Below are positions 5,852-13,744 of a stretch of 17,770 nt of DNA, one piece after another. This DNA is from Chlamydiia bacterium (lineage in GTDB: Bacteria; Chlamydiota; Chlamydiia; Chlamydiales; SM23-39). The translations under genes and the position numbers were made by a program. Positions within the stretch are counted from its first letter, which is position 1, and each line of letters opens with the position of its first letter. Below the pieces are notes generated by a model. It was not told the origin of the DNA and made no database searches. It was given only the letters and a program-made list of their open reading frames with translations. Where the stretch lies: assembly GCA_016194825.1 (NCBI GenBank), contig JACQAR010000056.1, positions 1 to 17,770 on the forward strand. The letters run 5' to 3'.

Positions 5852-7749
5852 AGAGGAAGCTGGATGTTGTTCGGAATGTTTTTGAGCGATGGCTTCACCT
5901 TCTTGGCTATCGTATAATCTCTCTTTATCGGTTCAAGATGGCGAATGTCAACAGGCTCGTAGCGAATAGTCGGTTCATCGGGATCATAAGAGGCGATGGT
6001 CGTTTTCAACCAATTTTCATCGTCTCTTTCTGGGAATTCAGGCTTAAAATGAGCACCGCGAAATTCATTGCGCAAAAGAGCGCCCTTAGCAATGACCAGC
6101 GATAGCTCGAGCATGGCGCGGAATTGATGGGCAAATACATAGGTTTGATTCAGGGTCAGTCCTTTGTCATCTAACGTAATATTTTGGTAGCGCTCTCGGA
6201 GCTCTTTCACTTTTTCTATCGTCTTTTCCAGATCGGGATTGTCTCGTTTGACACTCACATACTTCACCATCCATTCAGAGAGCTCATCGTGCAGTTGGTG
6301 GATATTTTCAGATCCGTTACGGCTCAAAAGGTCTTTGCGGATCGCCACTTCTTCGTCGAGAGCAGCCTGGAACAGCGAATCGGGTAACTCTTCAAAACTC
6401 TTCTCCAATGCGCTCAAATAACGGGGCACTTCGACTCCAGCAACAAGACCCCCAAAAATGCAGGAAAGTAGAGAATTAGCACCGAGACGATTTGCGCCAT
6501 GGTATTGGTAATCAGACTCTCCAACATTGAAGCAACCGACGAGATTGGTCATTTGTCGATAACGACTCCAACGATCGGGATCATCTGCAGCAGGCCAATC
6601 GACCCAGCCGCCCCCCATTGTATAGTGCACTGCCGGAAAAATTTTCATTGGCTTTTTGCGCGGATCAACACCCATGAATTTGCGATAAATTTCTAACACT
6701 GCTTCCAGCTTATGCTGTTTTTCTGAGGGCAAATGAGACACATCCAAATAGACTTGCGATTTCCCTTCCACGCCGAGCCCCAATTCACAAATCCGCAGCA
6801 GTTCTCTGGAGCCGATATCTCGAGGCACTAGATTGCCAAACGCAGGATACATCTCTTCCAAAAAATACCAAGGCTCTCCCGTTTTTCCGCAGGAGTGCAT
6901 ACGCCCATCTGGAAATTGGATCTGTTTGCTCGAATCGCCATAGACCCAAATGCGTCCTCCTTCTCCCCGCGATGATTCCGAGATCAACCGCATTTTGTCA
7001 TTGCCCGGAATGGCAGTCGGGTGGATCTGGATAAATTCTCCATTCGCATAGAACATTCCCTGCATGTAAAGCCGGCCATTTGCAGCGCCGGTACAAAAAG
7101 TGGAGTTCGTCGATTTTTTGTAGATGAGCCCCAGCCCTCCTGTCGCAATGACAACAGCATCTGCTCTCATGACTTCGAGTTTGAGATTGAATAGGTCGTG
7201 AAGGACTATCCCCCGCGCTTTTCCCTCTTCATCTAAAATAAGTCGCAAAAATTCATGATGCTCAAATTTCTGCACCAGTCCTTTCGTTTCATAGCGACGC
7301 ACTTGTTCGTCGAGAGAATACAGAAGTTGTTGCCCTGTCGAAGCACCGCAAAAGGCAGTACGGTGATACAGAGTGCCCCCGAATCGGCGAAAATCAATGT
7401 TCCCTTCCGCAGTCCGGTTAAAGGGACAGCCAATCCGCTCCAGCATGCGTAAAATCGCAGGCCCTGCCATACACATCTCTAAGACGGGAGGTTGGTTCGC
7501 AAGAAAATCGCCACCCTTGATGGTATCGTAAGCATGAATGATGGGAGAATCTTCTTCTCCTTTCAAATTGATAGCGACATTGATGCCTCCTTGGGCACAA
7601 ACAGAATGAGACCTGCGTACAGCTGTGACAGAGACGAGTTTGACAAGACAGCCTTGCTCTGCCAATTTCATGGCGGCAGAAAGCCCGGCCAAGCCTCCAC
7701 CCACAACAACGACCTCTTTAGATTTTTTTAGACCCAATAGCTCCCCCAT
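5848..7749 (-). CDS. sdhA: Succinate dehydrogenase flavoprotein subunit
   Basis: This subunit oxidises succinate to fumarate and holds covalent FAD. From ATG 7749 it has 633 residues. The FAD-binding loop GGGLAGLSAA lies at residues 17-26, and H48 in RSHSVCAQGG is the expected attachment site for FAD. HPTAIPG, SRGEGGRIWVYG and GANRLGANSLLSCIFGG are the substrate and capping-domain motifs. The frame stays open upstream to 7863, but that extension lies inside sdhC and resembles nothing in the family, so it is not used. ATG 7749 still overlaps sdhC by 22 nt. A TTG at 7737, with GGGGAG just upstream, is an alternative start that would shorten the protein by four codons. The C-terminus overlaps the sdhB start. 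Confidence 0.96.
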   Translation of the reverse strand: MGELLGLKKSKEVVVVGGGLAGLSAAMKLAEQGCLVKLVSVTAVRRSHSVCAQGGINVAINLKGEEDSPIIHAYDTIKGGDFLANQPPVLEMCMAGPAILRMLERIGCPFNRTAEGNIDFRRFGGTLYHRTAFCGASTGQQLLYSLDEQVRRYETKGLVQKFEHHEFLRLILDEEGKARGIVLHDLFNLKLEVMRADAVVIATGGLGLIYKKSTNSTFCTGAANGRLYMQGMFYANGEFIQIHPTAIPGNDKMRLISESSRGEGGRIWVYGDSSKQIQFPDGRMHSCGKTGEPWYFLEEMYPAFGNLVPRDIGSRELLRICELGLGVEGKSQVYLDVSHLPSEKQHKLEAVLEIYRKFMGVDPRKKPMKIFPAVHYTMGGGWVDWPAADDPDRWSRYRQMTNLVGCFNVGESDYQYHGANRLGANSLLSCIFGGLVAGVEVPRYLSALEKSFEELPDSLFQAALDEEVAIRKDLLSRNGSENIHQLHDELSEWMVKYVSVKRDNPDLEKTIEKVKELRERYQNITLDDKGLTLNQTYVFAHQFRAMLELSLVIAKGALLRNEFRGAHFKPEFPERDDENWLKTTIASYDPDEPTIRYEPVDIRHLEPIKRDYTIAKKVKPSLKNIPNNIQLPL

Positions 7750-8450
7750 ATTGCCGCCAATCCAAGCAAGCTCAAAAGAGCAGCCCCCATCCACCCCACA
7801 GGAATCATCGCCTTTTGCGAGCGATACGATAAAAGGATGCCCCATGTCAGCAGCGCAGTCCAAAATCCATTGAAGGCATGAAATGCTGCTGCAAGGACGA
7901 AAATTGTGTAGAGAACTGCCATCAGAGGGCTTTTGAAGGTGTTGCGCACCATGAAAAGCATTGCCAAGCCGGGACTCGGGGCAAGAACGCTTTTCTGATC
8001 CAAAGAGAGCTCGACACCCAGTCTTTGCGCTAAAGGGGCTAGGCCTGGATCGGGAGTCACTCGGACGACATACTGGTTCGCGCTATTTTTCTTCGGTTGC
8101 TCCACAAATCGCATCTGGATGACATGGCCCACAATTCCGAGCAGCAAAATCCAAGAAGTCAATCTTTGCCAAGTGAAGGCGCGATTCCGCTCATAGGGCA
8201 ACCGATTCACTTTTGCCTGCAAAGCGCGCCTCACTCCCCAAATGCCGTGAACAGCTAGCGGGACACCAATAAACATCGTTTCTATCACGTGCAAATAGGG
8301 CAAACTTTCTAAAGAATTGACCATTCTCACAAATCCTTCATTGCCAAGCCACGCAGCGGCTTGAGAATTGATGATGAGGTGATAGGTTAAGTAGAGCACT
8401 AACCACAATCCCATCAAAGAATGGACTCTGCGCCAACCAAATTCCGTCAT
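7728..8450 (-). CDS. sdhC: Succinate dehydrogenase cytochrome b558 membrane subunit
   Basis: This single large membrane anchor of about 240 residues has five hydrophobic helices: near LMGLWLVLYLTYHLII, ETMFIGVPLAVHGIWG, LTSWILLLGIVGHVIQM, LYTIFVLAAAFHAFNGFW and the C-terminal GAALLSLLGLAAIWG. Histidines inside or beside helices 1-4 are the expected ligands for two b hemes. A single five-helix anchor with no sdhD is the type B arrangement found in Bacillus and chlamydiae, so no gene is missing. ATG 8450 is preferred; a TTG at 8480 overlapping the tatD stop would add ten residues. The C-terminus ends inside the sdhA coding region. The likely quinone is menaquinone by family. Confidence 0.92.
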   Translation of the reverse strand: MTEFGWRRVHSLMGLWLVLYLTYHLIINSQAAAWLGNEGFVRMVNSLESLPYLHVIETMFIGVPLAVHGIWGVRRALQAKVNRLPYERNRAFTWQRLTSWILLLGIVGHVIQMRFVEQPKKNSANQYVVRVTPDPGLAPLAQRLGVELSLDQKSVLAPSPGLAMLFMVRNTFKSPLMAVLYTIFVLAAAFHAFNGFWTALLTWGILLSYRSQKAMIPVGWMGAALLSLLGLAAIWGSYWV

Positions 8451-8476
8451 GCAACTGTCACCATAGCAATTTTGGA

Positions 8477-9244
8477 TCAACGAACAAAGAGATTTTTTGC
8501 ATTATTGCAGCTCGCGATGACCACTTCTTGCAAGGCGATTCCCTTTTGCTGTGCAATGCAGGCCGCTGTCTCAACAATAAAAGCAGGTTCGTTGCGAGAG
8601 CCGCGACAGCTCTGTGGGGCAAGATAGGGAGTATCTGTTTCAATCAATAACTGAGAAAGAGGAGTCTCTTTAGCGATCGCACGCAACTCCTCGCTTTTTT
8701 TGAAAGTGAGAATCCCGCTAAACGAAAGATACCATCCCCTCTTCAATACCTCTTCCGCCTCTTTCCGATTCCCGGTAAAGCAATGTAAAGCCGCTTTACA
8801 TTGAGACGGAAACTCTTGATCTGCAATTGCAAACAGATCTGCAAACGCATCGCGACAATGGAAAATGGCGGGCAGGCAACACTCTGCCGCTAAGTGGAGG
8901 TAGCGGATGAGGAATTTTTTTTGGATCTCTTTTGGAGAATGCTCATAGTGATAATCGAGTCCTGTTTCACCGACTGCAACAATCTGTTTGTTGCGTGCAG
9001 CCTCTGCAAAAATAGGAAAAGCAGATTCTCCTTCTGTCAGAACATCGTGCGGCGTTGTGGCACCCGCATTGCAAATGAAAGGATCACGATGACACAATAA
9101 AAGGCCCCGTTTCAGGGTTGCAGGATCCGTACAGATGTTGAGGATATGTCCTACATGAGCTCCTTTAGCGCGCTCCAAAATAGCATCGATCTCTGGCCAT
9201 ACATCCGAAGAGCTGAGATGAGCGTGTGAATCGAAAAAGTTCAT
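8477..9244 (-). CDS. tatD: TatD-family metal-dependent hydrolase / DNase
   Basis: This 255-residue TIM-barrel hydrolase is of the TatD/YcfH type, a metal-dependent nuclease family in which E. coli TatD shows 3'-5' exonuclease activity. The metal ligands are visible in order: H-x-H in FDSHAHL near the N-terminus, E in VGETGLDYHY, H in IFHCRDA, H in LHCFTGN, and D in IETDTPYLAP. The frame extends upstream to 9394, but the family begins at MNFFDSHAHL, so ATG 9244 is chosen. It is first in the minus-strand unit leading into sdhC. The two divergent ATGs of tatD and tolQ are only 40 bp apart. A copy of the 21-bp palindrome (8782-8802) lies within the codons for CKAALHC, just before the conserved HCFTG. 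In C. trachomatis, as I remember it, dsbD lies between this gene and tolQ; it is absent here. Confidence 0.93.
   Translation of the reverse strand: MNFFDSHAHLSSSDVWPEIDAILERAKGAHVGHILNICTDPATLKRGLLLCHRDPFICNAGATTPHDVLTEGESAFPIFAEAARNKQIVAVGETGLDYHYEHSPKEIQKKFLIRYLHLAAECCLPAIFHCRDAFADLFAIADQEFPSQCKAALHCFTGNRKEAEEVLKRGWYLSFSGILTFKKSEELRAIAKETPLSQLLIETDTPYLAPQSCRGSRNEPAFIVETAACIAQQKGIALQEVVIASCNNAKNLFVR
8782..8802 (+). repeat. 21-bp palindrome, copy 2 (inside tatD)
   Basis: AATGTAAAG (8782-8790), CCG, CTTTACATT (8794-8802) form a perfect 9-bp inverted repeat. Its reverse complement is identical over all 21 bases to copy 3 at 15766-15786. Confidence 0.9.
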
Positions 9245-9248
9245 GTCC

Positions 9249-9277
9249 TTGACCTTGAACTTAGCTTTACATACACT
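9249..9277 (+). promoter_or_regulatory. Candidate promoter for the tol-pal operon
   Basis: TTGACC at 9249-9254 and TACACT at 9272-9277 are 17 nt apart, immediately upstream of the tolQ ATG at 9285. Initiation would fall at about 9283-9285, leaving almost no 5' leader. The spacer includes GCTTTACAT (9264-9272), one half of the 21-bp palindrome. The -10 is only a four-of-six match. Confidence 0.4.
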
Positions 9278-9284
9278 AAGGGAA

Positions 9285-9995
9285 ATGGGCAATCCTTTCA
9301 TCAGCGCATATGTCCAATCCGATTGGTTTGGCAAAGGGATTTTTTGGGGGCTTTTCCTCCTTTCGATCCTCTCTTGGACTGTATTGATCCACAAAACATG
9401 GATCTATTTCCATGTCCGTAGAGCATCGCGCAGCTTTGCTGCGCAGTTTTCTGAAAAAGATCCATTTGCCCTCCAATTTCAAAAGCCGATCAGCGGGAAA
9501 ATTCCCCATCCCTATTTTGAAATTTACAAGACATTGAAAAGCCATGTGCTGCAGCTCTTAAGCCGCAACCATTTCTATGCGGTGTTATCGGACTCCGATT
9601 TGGGGTTGATTGAAGCCCAGGCGCAAAGCGCCATAGCATCTGCAATGAAACGTCTCGAAAAGAATCTGTTTATTCTGTCGACAGTAGTCACACTAGCTCC
9701 TTTTTTAGGACTGCTCGGCACAGTATGGGGCATTTTGCTCACCTTTTCACAGCTCCAAGCAAAAGGCTTGGCGGGGAGCAATACTGCGATGCTATCAGGG
9801 CTAGCGCTTGCACTAGCGACTACCGTCCTCGGCCTGGTCGTCGCCATCCCGGCGCTGGTGGGATTCAATTATCTCAAAAATGCCTGTCGTGAATACCGGC
9901 GCGATATGGAAGATTTTTCTCATCTGATGTTAACTTCGGTTGATCTCCATTATCGGAAACCCATTGATGCAGAGAAGAGCGCCGCCCCCAACTGA
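9285..9995 (+). CDS. tolQ: TolQ/ExbB-type proton channel protein
   Basis: This 236-residue inner-membrane protein of the MotA/TolQ/ExbB family forms, with TolR, the proton-driven motor that powers TolA. There are three hydrophobic helices, in the usual one-then-two pattern: WGLFLLSILSWTVLIHKTW near residue 20, LFILSTVVTLAPFLGLLGTV, and LSGLALALATTVLGLVVAI. Helices 2 and 3 carry the family signature APFLGLLGTVWG and the small-residue-rich T-x-x-GL region. ATG 9285 gives the family-like N-terminus; an ATG at 9243 would add 14 residues but overlaps the tatD start on the other strand. The spacing from AAGGG (9278-9282) to 9285 is very short. It is the first gene of the six-gene Tol-Pal run. The TolQ name rests on the linked tolB and pal. 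Confidence 0.9.
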   Translation: MGNPFISAYVQSDWFGKGIFWGLFLLSILSWTVLIHKTWIYFHVRRASRSFAAQFSEKDPFALQFQKPISGKIPHPYFEIYKTLKSHVLQLLSRNHFYAVLSDSDLGLIEAQAQSAIASAMKRLEKNLFILSTVVTLAPFLGLLGTVWGILLTFSQLQAKGLAGSNTAMLSGLALALATTVLGLVVAIPALVGFNYLKNACREYRRDMEDFSHLMLTSVDLHYRKPIDAEKSAAPN

Positions 9996-10383
9996 TTCTG
10001 ATGCTGTCGAAGAGCCGCTGGTCAATTTGACTCCGCTCATCGATGTGGTTTTTGTGGTGCTGATTGCATTCATGCTGATTGCCCCTGTCCTAGACATCGA
10101 TTTAGTAGAACTGGCTAGCGGGGGCGCGACCCAAAAAAAAGAAGCGACATTGAGTCCTATTTCTATTACCATCCGCGCAGATAATTCCATCTGGTTTCAG
10201 GGGAAAGGTGTCTCTTTGAAAGAGCTTGAAAAAATCCTCAAAGCGGAGAAAAAAACCCATCCGAACCAAACTCCTCAACTGATTCCCGATAAACAGGCAA
10301 ACTTCGGCACCTATCAGGCGATCAAAAACCTGCTCGAAGCTTCTGGCTTTACACAGATGGATGTCGTCTTAAAACCGGGGTGA
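9967..10383 (+). CDS. tolR: TolR/ExbD-type motor protein
   Basis: This 138-residue protein has a short cytoplasmic tail, one transmembrane helix and a periplasmic domain. The helix reads NLTPLIDVVFVVLIAFMLIA and contains D26, the protonatable aspartate conserved in TolR and ExbD. The periplasmic part (residues about 45-138) includes SISITIRADNSIWFQGK and QANFGTYQAIKNLLEASGF, typical of the ExbD/TolR fold. ATG 9967 is chosen: GGAA lies about 8 nt upstream and the N-terminus fits the family. The start overlaps the end of tolQ by 29 nt, so the two are translationally linked. The stop overlaps the next start as GTGA. Confidence 0.9.
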   Translation: MQRRAPPPTDSDAVEEPLVNLTPLIDVVFVVLIAFMLIAPVLDIDLVELASGGATQKKEATLSPISITIRADNSIWFQGKGVSLKELEKILKAEKKTHPNQTPQLIPDKQANFGTYQAIKNLLEASGFTQMDVVLKPG

Positions 10384-11054
10384 TATTGAAAAAAATTTTT
10401 CTGTGGGTTTTTGGCATTCATATAGCGCTGCTCCTTCTTTTGACAGGCGATTATTTCATCCGTAGAAAACATCCTATCCAACAGCGCATTGTTGTCCGCA
10501 GCGTCGCTTTACCTTCTCCACGAAAGCCGCCTCCCCAAAAACCGGCACCCGCCATCGCTGCGTCCAAAAAAGAAAAGCCCGTTTCTGCTTCTCCTCAAAC
10601 GACAACAAAAACAGCCAAATCAGCGCCCTCCTCCTCGAAAAAACCTCCTGTGCTGCAAGCAGAAGAACCCGGACTATTGCAGCAGATTGTCAAAAACCTC
10701 GATTCGCTGAGCGCTATCTCCAAACAGCCCCCTAAAAAAAGAGAAGAGCTGGCCATTCCTCAATTACTCCCTGTCACTGCAGAAATCGCTCCTGAACAGA
10801 CCATTGAACCGACTGCTGCGGAATTTATGATTGCCTTTTTACAAAGTGAATTACAACTTCCTGAATATGGCGATGTGACAGCAAAAATCGCAATCGATCC
10901 TGCCGGACGCCTGATTTCCTGTGAAATTCTCTCTGCACAACGCAAAAAAAATGGCGATTTCTTAAAAAAGCGGTTGCCTGAGCTCTATTTCCCATGGTTT
11001 AATAGAGGGGCAACATTTACAATTACGTTTCGCAATGAAGAAAACACTTTCTAA
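10380..11054 (+). CDS. TolA/TonB-like energy-transducing protein
   Basis: This 224-residue protein lies exactly where tolA lies in tolQRAB-pal. It has one N-terminal membrane anchor (residues about 5-25, LWVFGIHIALLLLLTGDYF). A long Pro/Lys/Ser/Ala-rich spacer follows (about 45-100, with PPPQKPAPA and SKKPP), and then a small C-terminal domain (about 145-224) beginning AAEFMIAFLQSELQLPEYGDVTAKIAIDPAGRL. The DPAGRL segment within a beta-rich tail resembles the C-terminal domains of TolA/TonB proteins. It corresponds to the protein I remember as CT598 in C. trachomatis. The GTG start overlaps the tolR stop by four bases. The role, linking the motor to TolB/Pal across the periplasm, is inferred from architecture and position, so I give no firm symbol. 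Confidence 0.82.
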   Translation: MILKKIFLWVFGIHIALLLLLTGDYFIRRKHPIQQRIVVRSVALPSPRKPPPQKPAPAIAASKKEKPVSASPQTTTKTAKSAPSSSKKPPVLQAEEPGLLQQIVKNLDSLSAISKQPPKKREELAIPQLLPVTAEIAPEQTIEPTAAEFMIAFLQSELQLPEYGDVTAKIAIDPAGRLISCEILSAQRKKNGDFLKKRLPELYFPWFNRGATFTITFRNEENTF

Positions 11055-12375
11055 AATTTTGTGGTTTTTACCACTCGTGCTGTGCTCTGAGGAAAACCTC
11101 GAAGTGCGTTTAGCAACCCAGAGCCCTTTAAAACCGGTCTATTTGACTCAGATTCACTCTTCCCCTTCTGAATATGATTGGCGCTACTTGGACGAGCTCA
11201 GAGGGGTTTTAGAGTTTGATCTGAATACCAATGGCTTTTGTTTTGTGCAATCCCACCATCCTGATTGGGAAGAGCATTTGTATTGGCCCGATGTGAAAGC
11301 CCGTTTTGATCTCCCGTTTTGGAAAGCGCAAAAAATCCCCTATCTCTTTGCGATCCAAGTCCATGAAAAACACCTTTCCCTCATTGCATTTGATCTAGAA
11401 AAGCAAAGGTGTAAAAAGTTCGGAGACATTGCGTTGACGGGCCGCATCGAGCAAGACCGGCGCCTGTTACATAAACTGTCCGACCAACTGACAAAAGAGT
11501 TTTTCGGAATGGAAGGGATCGCCTCGTTACGCATCCTCTATTCCCAGAGGACAAAAATTGGGGAAGCAGATTGGTCCTCAGAGATCTGGATCAGCGACAT
11601 AGACGGTAATAGCGCCAGACAGCTGACGCAAGATGGAGGCTATTCCCTCTCTCCTGCTTTTTTTCCAAAAAAAGAAGATTTGGAATTTTATTACGTCTCC
11701 TATCGACAGGGACAATCCAAGATTTACCGAGCCTCTCTTGCTGAAGGAACGTCTCAAGTAATGCTCTCATTGCGCGGCAATCAAGCGCTACCTGCTATGA
11801 CAAAAAGAGGCGATCAGCTCGCCTTCATCACAGACATTGCAGGACGGCCCGATCTTTTCATACAAACTTTGGATCGATCCGGGCGCTTACACGGAAAGGC
11901 AAGACAGATCTATTCTCAGCCTCGCGCTACACAGGCTTCTCCTACATTCAGCCCTGATGGGAAGCAGATTGCTTTTGTATCGGATAAAGATGGCCCTCCG
12001 CGCATCTATTGCATGGAAGTGCCAGCGCCTACCACCACCAAGAGAGCAAAAACCAAGCTCTTGACAACCAAGAATCGGGAAAACACCTCTCCTGCGTGGT
12101 CCCCAGATGGAACGAAATTGGCCTATAGCGCCCGAACAGAAGGAGTTCGCCAAATCTGGATCTATGATTTCAAAACTCAGACAGAGCAAGCGTTGACGCA
12201 AGGGGAAGAAAACAAAGAAAACCCCACTTGGGCGCCTGATAATCTGCATCTGATTTACAACACAGAAAATGAAGATACTTGTGAACTATATCTCGTGAAT
12301 CTCAACGATCCTCATCCCGTTTGCATCAGTAAAGGGGAAGGGCAAAAACGATTTGCATCTTGGGAACCGCGATGA
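11035..12375 (+). CDS. tolB: Tol-Pal system beta-propeller protein TolB
   Basis: This 446-residue periplasmic protein begins with a hydrophobic signal peptide (KKTLSKILWFLPLVLCS). An N-terminal alpha/beta domain spans about residues 20-170. A propeller built of PD40/WD40-like blades follows: EIWISDIDGNSARQLT, then SPTFSPDGKQIAFVSDKDG, SPAWSPDGTKLAYSARTEG and NPTWAPDNLHLIYNTENED. These SPDG-type repeats are characteristic of TolB. In E. coli TolB shuttles between TolA and Pal during outer-membrane constriction. ATG 11035 lies 20 nt before the end of the tolA-like gene, so expression is coupled. pal follows after 44 nt. Confidence 0.93.
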   Translation: MKKTLSKILWFLPLVLCSEENLEVRLATQSPLKPVYLTQIHSSPSEYDWRYLDELRGVLEFDLNTNGFCFVQSHHPDWEEHLYWPDVKARFDLPFWKAQKIPYLFAIQVHEKHLSLIAFDLEKQRCKKFGDIALTGRIEQDRRLLHKLSDQLTKEFFGMEGIASLRILYSQRTKIGEADWSSEIWISDIDGNSARQLTQDGGYSLSPAFFPKKEDLEFYYVSYRQGQSKIYRASLAEGTSQVMLSLRGNQALPAMTKRGDQLAFITDIAGRPDLFIQTLDRSGRLHGKARQIYSQPRATQASPTFSPDGKQIAFVSDKDGPPRIYCMEVPAPTTTKRAKTKLLTTKNRENTSPAWSPDGTKLAYSARTEGVRQIWIYDFKTQTEQALTQGEENKENPTWAPDNLHLIYNTENEDTCELYLVNLNDPHPVCISKGEGQKRFASWEPR

Positions 12376-12419
12376 CAAATAATTCTACATTCGTTAGATT
12401 GAATTGGTGAGGTGATTCC

Positions 12420-13085
12420 ATGAATCGTTGGATATGGTTAAGTTTGATTTTTGCTTGCGGATGCGCACACAATAGCAATCAGACCTGGGAAGATATGAAA
12501 ACTGCTGGGCGTTATATGGGAAGAGGATTTGATGCTCTTTTGGGCAAAGAATATGAATCCCGAATGTTGAGCTCCGATGAAGAGTTCCTTGGCCCAAATG
12601 ATGAAGAGTTTTTGCCCTTACGCGACGCTGATCTGAAGAATTTGCTCGCAGCTGCTGACGGTGCTATTCCTCAACCGAGAGGGATTCCAGGAGAAAAAGG
12701 CGTTCCCTCTCTCAAAGATTTCTATGCGCCTTCAAGTATATTGCGCTCCTTTTTCCCTACCATCCATTTTGAAACAGACGATCATGTTGTCCGCGAGCGC
12801 TCTGAAGTGCAATCGCTGCTCCGTTTGGCCTCTTTTCTGAAAGAACATCCCAATATCTACGTCGTCATAGAGGGAAACTGTGATGAAAGAGCCTCAGCTA
12901 GCTACAACATGGCTCTCGGCATGAGACGAGCTAACTTCGTGCGATCGCTCCTTGTGAAAAATGGAGTCGATCTCAACCGTATTTACACCATTTCAAACGG
13001 CAAAGAACGGCCAGTTGCAATAGGACACAGCGCTGAGGATTGGAAACAAAACCGGCGCGGCGAATTTAGAATTTTTGAAAAATGA
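12420..13085 (+). CDS. pal: Peptidoglycan-associated lipoprotein Pal
   Basis: This 221-residue outer-membrane lipoprotein has an OmpA-type peptidoglycan-binding domain. The N-terminus is a lipoprotein signal, with the mature cysteine at C13 or C15 (LSLIFACGC); which one is used cannot be decided by eye. The OmpA-like domain occupies about residues 105-221. TIHFETDD opens the first strand. CDERASASYNMALGMRRANFV carries the Asp and Arg that bind diaminopimelate in Pal; E. coli has TDERG...RRA at this place. ISNGKERP...WKQNRRGEFR closes the domain. A good ribosome-binding site, GAGGTGA (12409-12415), precedes ATG 12420. The last bases overlap the following start as ATGA. Confidence 0.94.
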   Translation: MNRWIWLSLIFACGCAHNSNQTWEDMKTAGRYMGRGFDALLGKEYESRMLSSDEEFLGPNDEEFLPLRDADLKNLLAAADGAIPQPRGIPGEKGVPSLKDFYAPSSILRSFFPTIHFETDDHVVRERSEVQSLLRLASFLKEHPNIYVVIEGNCDERASASYNMALGMRRANFVRSLLVKNGVDLNRIYTISNGKERPVAIGHSAEDWKQNRRGEFRIFEK

Positions 13086-13744
13086 TCCCACGAGCTCTCT
13101 GTGCAGTTTTTGTCCTGCTGCCGCTTTTGTTTTTCTCATCGTGCTCCCCTCTCCGCTCTTCGCCGAGCGATGGGCAGCACGTTTTTGAATTGACGCTGCA
13201 CGAGCTACAGACGAATTTAGATGATGTACGTCACGATATTCACTGCTTCCAGACCGAGCTGCAGATCCTAGAAGGGCGGATCAAGACCCAAGAAAATGCT
13301 CTGGCCTCTCTGCGCGAACACGATTTTTCCAAACAACAAGCCAAACTCGATCAGTTGGCACAACAGATCCAGCTCTATGAAAAGAGCTGGAATGGCTTTG
13401 AAAAAGGGCAAACGGGCACAGAACAACAGCTCAAGCAGCTCTCAGCGCATGCCCATGAAACCACCGTCTCGCTCAAGCAGTTCAAAGAGAGAATTGCCGA
13501 GCTTGAACATGAAATGTTAGAGCAGCACCGCCATTTTGAAGAGCTATCCAAAGTAAAGGGCAATCTAGAAAGTCTGGCCAAAACCCTCACAGACTCGACA
13601 AAGCTCTACCGAGTGAAACAGGGGGATACCTTGAAAAAGATTGCCGCTGATCATGGGACCACCGTAGAAAAAATCAAGAAACTCAATGACCTCCAACAAG
13701 ACATCATCGTCATCGGACAACAACTCAAAATTCCGAACGGATAA
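13082..13744 (+). CDS. Coiled-coil lipoprotein with C-terminal LysM domain
   Basis: This 220-residue lipoprotein has a signal peptide with lipobox FSSC (cysteine at residue 21). A long heptad-like coiled coil covers about residues 32-170, rich in Gln, Glu, Leu and Lys. A single LysM domain lies at about 175-218 (YRVKQGDTLKKIAADHGTTVEKIKKLNDL). LysM domains bind the glycan chains of peptidoglycan. In proteobacteria the gene after pal is cpoB, which starts with a coiled coil but ends in TPRs; here the TPR part is replaced by LysM. It corresponds to the LysM protein I remember as CT601. ATG 13082 overlaps the pal stop (ATGA). An outer-membrane-anchored link between the Tol-Pal motor and the wall is inferred. 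Confidence 0.88.
   Translation: MIPRALCAVFVLLPLLFFSSCSPLRSSPSDGQHVFELTLHELQTNLDDVRHDIHCFQTELQILEGRIKTQENALASLREHDFSKQQAKLDQLAQQIQLYEKSWNGFEKGQTGTEQQLKQLSAHAHETTVSLKQFKERIAELEHEMLEQHRHFEELSKVKGNLESLAKTLTDSTKLYRVKQGDTLKKIAADHGTTVEKIKKLNDLQQDIIVIGQQLKIPNG

Noticed and set aside
7750..7863. N-terminal extension of sdhA by 38 codons
   Set aside because: It lies wholly inside sdhC, has no resemblance to SdhA N-termini, and ATG 7749 gives the normal start before GGGLAG.
9245..9394. N-terminal extension of tatD by 50 codons
   Set aside because: It is antisense to tolQ and precedes the family's normal beginning at the metal-binding DSHAHL; ATG 9244 is the natural start.
10380..11054. Firm naming of this gene as tonB
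   Set aside because: Its neighbours are tolB and pal and no TonB-dependent receptor is in view, so TolA-like is the better description; the sequence alone does not decide.
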